A program made the translations under genes and the position numbers. Source: Chromera velia (lineage: Eukaryota; Sar; Chromeraceae). From it: a stretch of 15,166 nucleotides of DNA. The first letter of the stretch is position 1, and the number at the start of each line of letters is the position of its first letter. Location: NCBI GenBank assembly GCA_018398765.1, contig JAHBMJ010002878.1, positions 1 through 15,166 of the forward strand. The letters are read 5' to 3'. Positions 9,759-15,166 of the stretch are shown one piece after another. The notes beneath the pieces were generated by a model. That model ran no database searches, had not been told where the DNA came from, and worked only from the letters and a program-made list of their open reading frames with translations.

Positions 9759-10470
9759 TCTTCGCCCTGTCTCCCGATCCTGAAGGCAGCTCTATGCTCG
9801 ATCGTCTCGACTTGTGCGTTCCCGCCTGCCCTCGCTCTATCCGGCTGGCTCCTTCTCCTTCAGACTCCGCCCCCCAATTCAGATCAGACGAATGCAACAG
9901 GGCGAGGTAAACCACAGCAACGCAAATCTACAGATGCTACCGACAGCCGAGGCTGAAGGCGCTGTGGAGTGCCGAGGCTTGACAGTCAAGCACGTGAGCA
10001 GCTACACTACATAAACAAAAGTTGGACTGGAACGACGGAGAGGTGTCAGACATCTGCATCAGGTCATCCACGCCAATTTGATGCGACCCCTAGAAAGATG
10101 GACCCAAAAACAAGCAAGCAAAGAAGGCCTACACACAGGGAGTGAAAAACAAATGACGATCAGGAAGGCACGATAGAGAAGCTGAACGAAAGCACGGAGA
10201 GTCTGACAAGATGTCAGATTTTCGATGGCCAGACATTCTTGGGAGCAGGGATGCGACAGACTCGATAGAAATGAGCCGCCAAGCAACGAACTCCCCCTCA
10301 ATTAGCGTTCAAAGAGGAATCGGACTCTCACGCAGTCAAGAGAACATACAACTCTACCATGCAATTTATAATATGTGCCAGTCTGAGACCATGCAAACAT
10401 CTTCATGGCAACTTACTTGGACGAGAAGTTTCTGCCGTGACGGCTTGGCCCTGCAGCAGCGTGGTCGTCT
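9759..10470. other. Interval with no supported gene
   Basis: Several short open frames on both strands overlap here, but none has motifs or consistent splice signals. On the minus strand a strong GTAAGT donor lies at about 10421-10416, just past the proposed last kinase exon. It could belong to an alternative splice form of that exon. Confidence 0.4.
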
Positions 10471-12096
10471 TTATCCTCCTCCTCCTCCTCCTTCTGTGTC
10501 TTGGGGCAGCCTCTTTGCAACCTGCTTTGTAATCTCTGCACACAGGCAGTTTCAGGGCATAAACGCATGCAGCCAAATTGAGTTGTCAAACGGGTTGCAG
10601 CTTTGCAATGCGCACGGTGGAGCTACAGGGAAATTCTCATGAAGCAGAAGGCAAAAAGACCTAGGGAGGACTTTCCTTCACTCGATAAATCCACTACACA
10701 ATTAAGTCAACAAACAGATCCCGAAAAAAGATCCTGGATGGAGCTCCAAAATCCCGTCACAAGAGAAGACTTCAAGTCATATCTGTTTGAGAACTCATGT
10801 TGGTGCTCATCTGTGTTCACTGACCGATCAGTTCGTCTCGACTTTTCTTTTCAAGCGAGCACGCTGGTGGCTGCAGGGGAGGACCGCTAGGCTCATCAAC
10901 GGGGCTGTGCAAAGACTCGAAGAACGGATGTGCGAGGGCCTCCTCGGCTGTGGGGCGCTCTGAGGGATCAGCACAGAGAAGCTTTCTCAGCAGATCCAGG
11001 CACGGTTCAGTCAGGCCCATCTGACTGAGCTGGGGCACATTCTTCACGATTCCCCCCCCCGCCAAAAGTCCCTCGATCCTCTTCAACTGATCGAGGGCGT
11101 TGTCACCGTTGAACAGGATCCTACGGAGCAGGAACTCCCCCAAGATACAATCGACGGACCAGAGGTCCGCAGGTTTTCCGTAGCCCTCTGTTTTCAGAAC
11201 CTCAGGCGCTCTGTACCACCGGGTCTGGACATATTCACTCAAAGATCCGTCCTCTCCCCCTTCCCCCAAGAATCTCGCCAACCCGAAGTCACAAATCCGA
11301 AGGTCGCAGTTGCTGTTTACCAGCAAATTCGAAGGCTTCTGCAGAGACATACGCAGGTTCAGGAAGAAATTGAAGATAAGTACCGTATGTTCCATCCCTT
11401 TTGGCAGCACGCGCTGTTTTGGTGACATTTTCATCCTTTTTCATCGCGTGTACATGCATCCGTCTACATTCACTCTTCGACCCTCCACAGCACTGACTGA
11501 CCAAATCTCTATGCAGGATTCCCCTGCTGTGGAGGTACTTGAGTCCTCTGAGAATTTGGTACACAAAAAACTGCGCGTGCTGCTCGGTCAGCACCTGCCC
11601 ACTGTCTATGATGTATTTGAGCGTCCTTTCCATGGGCGTCATGAGGATGTACCTGGACAGAGGCAGTCACAAAGAGGAAAGACGAAAGGAGGGGTTCCAA
11701 GAAGACATTCTCTTATTCAAGCAGAGGCTTTGAGAGCCGTCACATGGACAAGTTTGCATAAGTAGACGGACAGCTCCGCAGCTACAACAACACTTCAAGG
11801 TGTTGCACGAGGACTTCTTTTTAAAGTGCCCCCAATGCATGTCCCACTGACATCTTCAGCCCTTCTGCACCTTCCTCAAAGATCACACCCTTGATCTCCG
11901 CCACGTTTTCGTGCCCTCTGACTTGCTCGAGGAAAACAATCTCTTCAACAAACATTCTGCAGTATGCTGTGTTGTCTAGCTTCAGAGTTGACTCTTTGAC
12001 CGCCGTCTTTTCTTGCGAGCGTTTTTCAACACAAATAAGGACTTTTGAAATGGCTCCTCGCCCAACCTGCTCCCTTGTGCTTTCAAAACGATCCAT
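10471..12096 (-). CDS. MAPK-like Ser/Thr protein kinase (CMGC group)
   Basis: Exons, right to left: 12096-11852, 11652-11502, 11338-10825 and probably 10535-10471, giving 324 residues. If the third exon is instead read on to TGA at 10819-10817 the protein has 305. Junctions are in phase. Donors 11851, 11501 and 10824 all read GTCAGT. Acceptors end in CAG. Kinase motifs: glycine loop G12-x-G14 to V19, ATP-site K34 (A-V-K), C-helix E51/E52, H129-R-D-L with N136 (split by the second intron), D149-F-G, activation loop S166-E-Y168, then T171-R-W-Y-R-A-P-E178 and D190-[11 protein letters not shown] with an x-E-Y before it and an [10 protein letters not shown] end mark the MAPK family, cytoplasmic or nuclear kinases activated by dual phosphorylation. 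Odd points: Ser instead of Thr in T-E-Y, Asp195 instead of the Gly of W-S-x-G-C, and a shortened region where MAPKs carry their insert. All residues needed for catalysis are present. Upstream in-frame ATG at 12213 is less likely. Confidence 0.85.
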
Positions 12097-12401
12097 TTGG
12101 TTCAACCCACGCACGAGAGGAATGAGATTGAGAGAGCGGGAATCTGAAACACAACAGGCAACACTTATACACTGTGTTGAAATTCTGGCCGTCGCACTCT
12201 GTAACAGTATCAAGTCACCGAAACACCATCAAAGGAACGGCCAGGCTACTCAGAGACTCCAGTGAACACTGATTCAACGAAGGGGGCAGGCTAGGGGGCA
12301 GGGTCGAACCGTGTGCATGTCAAACCGCATCTCAATGAAACTGTCACAGTGTCACATTGAACTATAGCTGCAAACGTCAGCGAAGTTCAGTATGAATATT
12401 A

Positions 12402-12442
12402 TCGCTCGACGTCGCGCGGACCGCGCGCGCGTGTTGCGCGCA
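12402..12442. other. Alternating CG/GC cluster
   Basis: Forty bases unusually dense in CpG and GpC steps, including nested palindromes built on CGCGCG. They stand next to an AT-rich ATACA repeat, about 300 bases upstream of the kinase start. Confidence 0.5.
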
Positions 12443-12484
12443 CTCAAAAGAGTCGTTGTGCCATGCACTTCTGGAATGCGCACG

Positions 12485-12519
12485 TACAATAATACAATAC
12501 AATACAATAATACAATAAC
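12485..12519. repeat. ATACA short tandem repeat
   Basis: About seven units of ATACA with an occasional extra A. Confidence 0.85.
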
Positions 12520-12740
12520 AGATCATCGCCCGTTTCCCTACCAGCTAAAAGGAAGAGCGCAAGAAAAGGGGAAGAACGACACTTTTCCCGCCAAAAACGA
12601 CGGAAAATAACGTGCGCAACACCTGTGCAAAGTACAGTCAACTGTTGTTCACAGAAGAGGAACGAGTACTCTGAACGGACAAGGAACCTTGAGCCCCGAA
12701 CCACCCCCACAGACTGCAGCTAAAGCCGGACCAAGCGGCG

Positions 12741-14287
12741 ATGAAAGAAGGAGAGAGTGCCGGCTCGGGGGCTCAGTCAGAAGGCCCGCACGGACGGAAG
12801 GGAACGAGCATGCCCCATCGCACTGGATATGTTGTCCCCCAGACACGAAAGGAAGTAGAAGCAAGGGCAGGGGGAAGAAGAAGGGACAGGGACATCAAAC
12901 GAGAGAGAGAAAAGTGGACCGGAGATGCTGTGGCCCCTGGGCAGAGGTAGAACGGGCGAGCAACGCTGACCCCTGTCCCACACCAACAACCAGTACAGCC
13001 GAGGATCTCTTCGCACCCCGATCTGGGTCATACATGCACCCACGAAGCCCATAGACACGTCTACCCTGTGCCCCCCCCAAGCACACTCACTTGCAGACAT
13101 ACAACCCCTCCCCCTGTACCCCCCCGCTCAGAAGACACATCCAATGACAGCTCGGTAAAGATCACCGGTGTAGGGAGGGCCACACATGCCCCTTCCCACT
13201 CCCAGCTCTCCTTGGTCCCACAGGCCCGAGGGATAGGGGACCTTCGCCATTTCCGCACGCCCACTCCCCCCTGAACCCGATGAGCAAGCAACCCGGTCAC
13301 ACACCGGCGGGCCAGTTGGCCTCCCTTCTTGTGATCCTCCAACAAAGGTGGAGTAGAATGGATTCACAGGAGCCGTGGGAGCGCTTCCACCTAGATGACG
13401 AGATCATGCGGGCGAGGCTGCTCTCAACCCTAATTGAAAGCAGAGCTAACACACCATTGCAGCCCAATTTACTTGACGTCTTTATATTTAGCACGCATCT
13501 GCCCTCCACAGACGGAGAGCCGATCAGGGATGCCCCATAGCTGTAATGGGCAGAAGACCACGCCGGCCCCCTGTCGGCGGTACTCGGGGGGCCCATAGAA
13601 AGGCTGGGGGAGAAGGCGCTAACATCAAAGTTTTGGTATGTGCCCGTCAACGACCCGGGGTCACGACACTGGTATGCAGTACTGGTCCGGAATGGGACAG
13701 GAGGACGGGGCCCCCCAGAAAAGGGAGACAGAGGGAGAGTCCGTATGGTAAGCTTAGATTCGTTGAGTGAGACGCCGCGAGTCCCCAGTCTTTCGTCAGC
13801 TGCTAAACGGCAGGTTCTCCGCAGGGTGGCACTACTAGCGATTGAGATGTACCGAAAAGTGAGGGAGTACGTTCCAGAGAACTAGCTTGACTTCTTGAGG
13901 GGGTTGCCAGACACAGATGTAGAGGAAATGCTAGTCCCCCAGCAAACGGAAGGGGTACCGCTTTACCGCTGTGGAGACCATGTGCTTGCATGTCTAACGA
14001 GCATTCTCAGACTGCTCCCAGGCGAGGCCGAATCCCTGTTCATACCCGCTAAGGAGCGCTCCCCGGTGCTTCTCACCGATAGGAGTTGGGAGGGAGAGAG
14101 GCTTAGGGGGAGGCTAACAGAAATTATGACAGACACGGTCAGGGGGCGACGGGAGGAGGGAAAAGAAGAGGCTAGAGAAATAGCCATCTGGTGGATGCGA
14201 TTCCAGGCGCATAGCAGAGAGAGGTCCAGGGAGTGGAGAGCAGGAGTACAGGCTTGGCTGGAGGAAGCCCGTGAGCAGGTCTGTTGA
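12741..14287 (+). pseudogene. Decayed Ulp1/SENP-like (C48) cysteine-protease gene, probably mobile-element derived
   Basis: C48 peptidases cleave SUMO-like modifiers, and divergent copies occur in several eukaryotic transposons. One frame covers 12741-13274, broken by TAG at 12948. A second frame, open from 13148, covers 13280-14287, broken by TAG 13538, TAA 13544 and TAG 13883. In this second frame the hydrophobic strand plus H-W (His codon 13667), the L-D-S strand (Asp codon 13757), P-Q-Q (Gln codon 13940) and C-G-D-H (Cys codon 13970) occur in the order and sequence context of the Ulp1 His-Asp-Gln-Cys set. Odd points: about 30 residues between His and Asp, and 9-10 rather than about 6 between Gln and Cys. 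A charged helical tail of about 100 residues follows, ending in TGA. The first frame is Pro/Arg-rich and unrecognised. I found no in-phase introns that remove the stops, so a pseudogene is the simplest reading. Confidence 0.55.
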
Positions 14288-14337
14288 TATAGCCCTGACG
14301 GCCAGATCCCCCCCCAGTGCATGGTAGTAGATAGAAC

Positions 14338-15098
14338 GAATGCATGCATGAATGAATGAATGAATGAATGAATAAATGAATGAATGAATGAGTGGATGAA
14401 TGAATGAATGAATGAATGAATGAATGGATAAATGAAGGAATGAATGAGTGGATAGATGAATGAATGAGTGGATAGATGAATGAATGAATAAATGAATACA
14501 TGGATGGATGGATGGATGAATGAATGAATGAATGAGGGAATGAATGAACGGATAAATGAACGACTGAATGAATGAATGAATGGATAAATGAATGAATGAA
14601 TGATTGAATTAAAGAATGAACGAATGAATGAATTGAATGAATGAATGAATGGATGAGCGAATGAATGAATAGATGGATCAACAGATGGATGGATGCATGG
14701 ATGGACGAATGGATGAATGGATAGATGGACGGATAGATGGATGGATGGACGAATGGATGAATGGATGGATGAATGGATGAATGGATAGATGAATGGATAA
14801 ATGGATGAATGGATGGATGAATGGATGAATGGATGGATGAAAGGATGAATAGATGAATGGATGGGTGAATGGATGGATGGATGGATGAATGAATGGACGA
14901 ATGGATGGATGAATGGATGGATGAATGGATGAATGGATGGATAAATGGACGAATGGATGGATGAATGGATGAATGGATGAATGGATGAATGGATGGATGA
15001 AAGGATGGATGAATGGATGAATGGATGCATGAATGGACGAATGGATGAATGGATAGATAAATGGATGGAGGAAAGGATGAATGGACGATTGGATAGAC
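14338..15098. repeat. Long degenerate TGAA/TGGA tetranucleotide array
   Basis: About 760 bases of four-base units. TGAA dominates to about 14650 and GGAT/GAAT alternation dominates after that, with scattered TAGA, TAAA, CGAA and TACA variants. Minus-strand frames through it stay open for over 250 codons and encode Ile/His/Ser/Phe repeats. They are artefacts. Confidence 0.97.
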
Positions 15099-15100
15099 GG

Positions 15101-15166
15101 ATGCCAGCCCTCTCGATCAATGTCGGGAGGGGAAACTTCAAGCGGAGGCGAGACGAGGTTGTTCCA
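15101..15166 (+). CDS. Possible start of a gene cut by the window end
   Basis: An ATG at 15101, three bases after the array ends, opens 22 codons without a stop to the last base of the window. The encoded peptide has a basic run (K-R-R-R). The sequence is unique rather than repetitive. That is too short to identify, and the ATG may be chance or lie inside an exon. Confidence 0.2.
   Translation, partial: MPALSINVGRGNFKRRRDEVVP

Larger units (their letters stand above)
12097..12740. other. Interval upstream of the kinase, no gene
   Basis: This should hold the kinase promoter, which would be read leftward. I see no TATA element I would defend. It contains a GC dinucleotide cluster at 12402-12442, an ATACA repeat at 12485-12519 and two near copies of GGGGGCAGG-type sequence around 12282-12302. 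Confidence 0.4.

Noticed and set aside
10211-10890. Plus-strand frames opposite the kinase 3' end
   Set aside because: The first overlaps the proposed last kinase exon without motifs. The second (10603-10890) has a charged stretch but lies in the kinase intron/3' region, and its end is antisense to the kinase.
12290-12320. tRNA T-arm-like GGTCGAACC
   Set aside because: There is no matching acceptor stem, D-arm or anticodon arm around it.
12948-13885. A variant genetic code reading UAR as glutamine
   Set aside because: The intact neighbouring genes contain no internal UAR codons, the first gene appears to end in TAA, and a frame change is needed as well. Pseudogene decay explains more.
14338-15098. 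CRISPR-like array
   Set aside because: There are no unique spacers; units are four bases long and contiguous, and the genome is eukaryotic.
13963-15141. 392-codon minus-strand frame, and a second of 169 codons at 14172-14681
   Set aside because: Most of both is the TGAA/TGGA array read as Ile/His/Ser/Phe repeats, and the rest is antisense to the Ulp1-like frame. Four-base repeats without stops stay open by construction.

Overview
The window looks like nuclear DNA from an intron-rich eukaryotic microbe, most likely an alveolate alga of the Chromera type. That assignment is inference. It rests on roughly 50% GC unique sequence, many small exons joined by GT-AG introns, acceptors that nearly all read TGCAG, dense and varied microsatellites, a MAP-kinase-like gene and a large ankyrin protein. 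I see no ribosome-binding sites, operons or bacterial genes, and no tRNA, rRNA or CRISPR array. Exon boundaries below were read by eye: each junction was accepted because a GT donor and an AG acceptor keep the reading frame. No transcript evidence was available.

Layout, left to right. Positions 1-474 are upstream sequence with a short upstream ORF. Positions 475 to about 4411 (+) carry a five- or six-exon gene of unknown function whose introns are packed with microsatellites. Positions 4412-5265 are ambiguous, with coding-like reading on both strands. Positions 5266-7020 (+) hold an uninterrupted ankyrin-repeat gene, followed by an AATAAA signal. Positions 7380-8110 are an abruptly AT-rich, gene-free block with short duplications. 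Positions 8220-9408 (-) hold a probable small spliced gene rich in lysine and glycine, with a possible low-complexity 5' exon at 9534-9758. Positions 10471-12096 (-) encode a compact MAPK-like protein kinase in three or four exons. Positions 12741-14287 (+) hold a decayed reading frame with a Ulp1/SENP-like (peptidase family C48) cysteine-protease signature, broken by UAG/UAA codons and one frame change. Positions 14338-15098 are a 760-bp degenerate TGAA/TGGA array. A new reading frame may open at 15101 and run off the window.

The genes do not form an obvious pathway. The most notable points are the kinase, whose activation loop reads S-E-Y instead of T-E-Y and whose WSxGC glycine is Asp; the Ulp1-like pseudogene, probably mobile-element derived; and the AT-rich island. 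The long ORFs through the microsatellites are artefacts of 2- and 4-base repeats that contain no stop codon.
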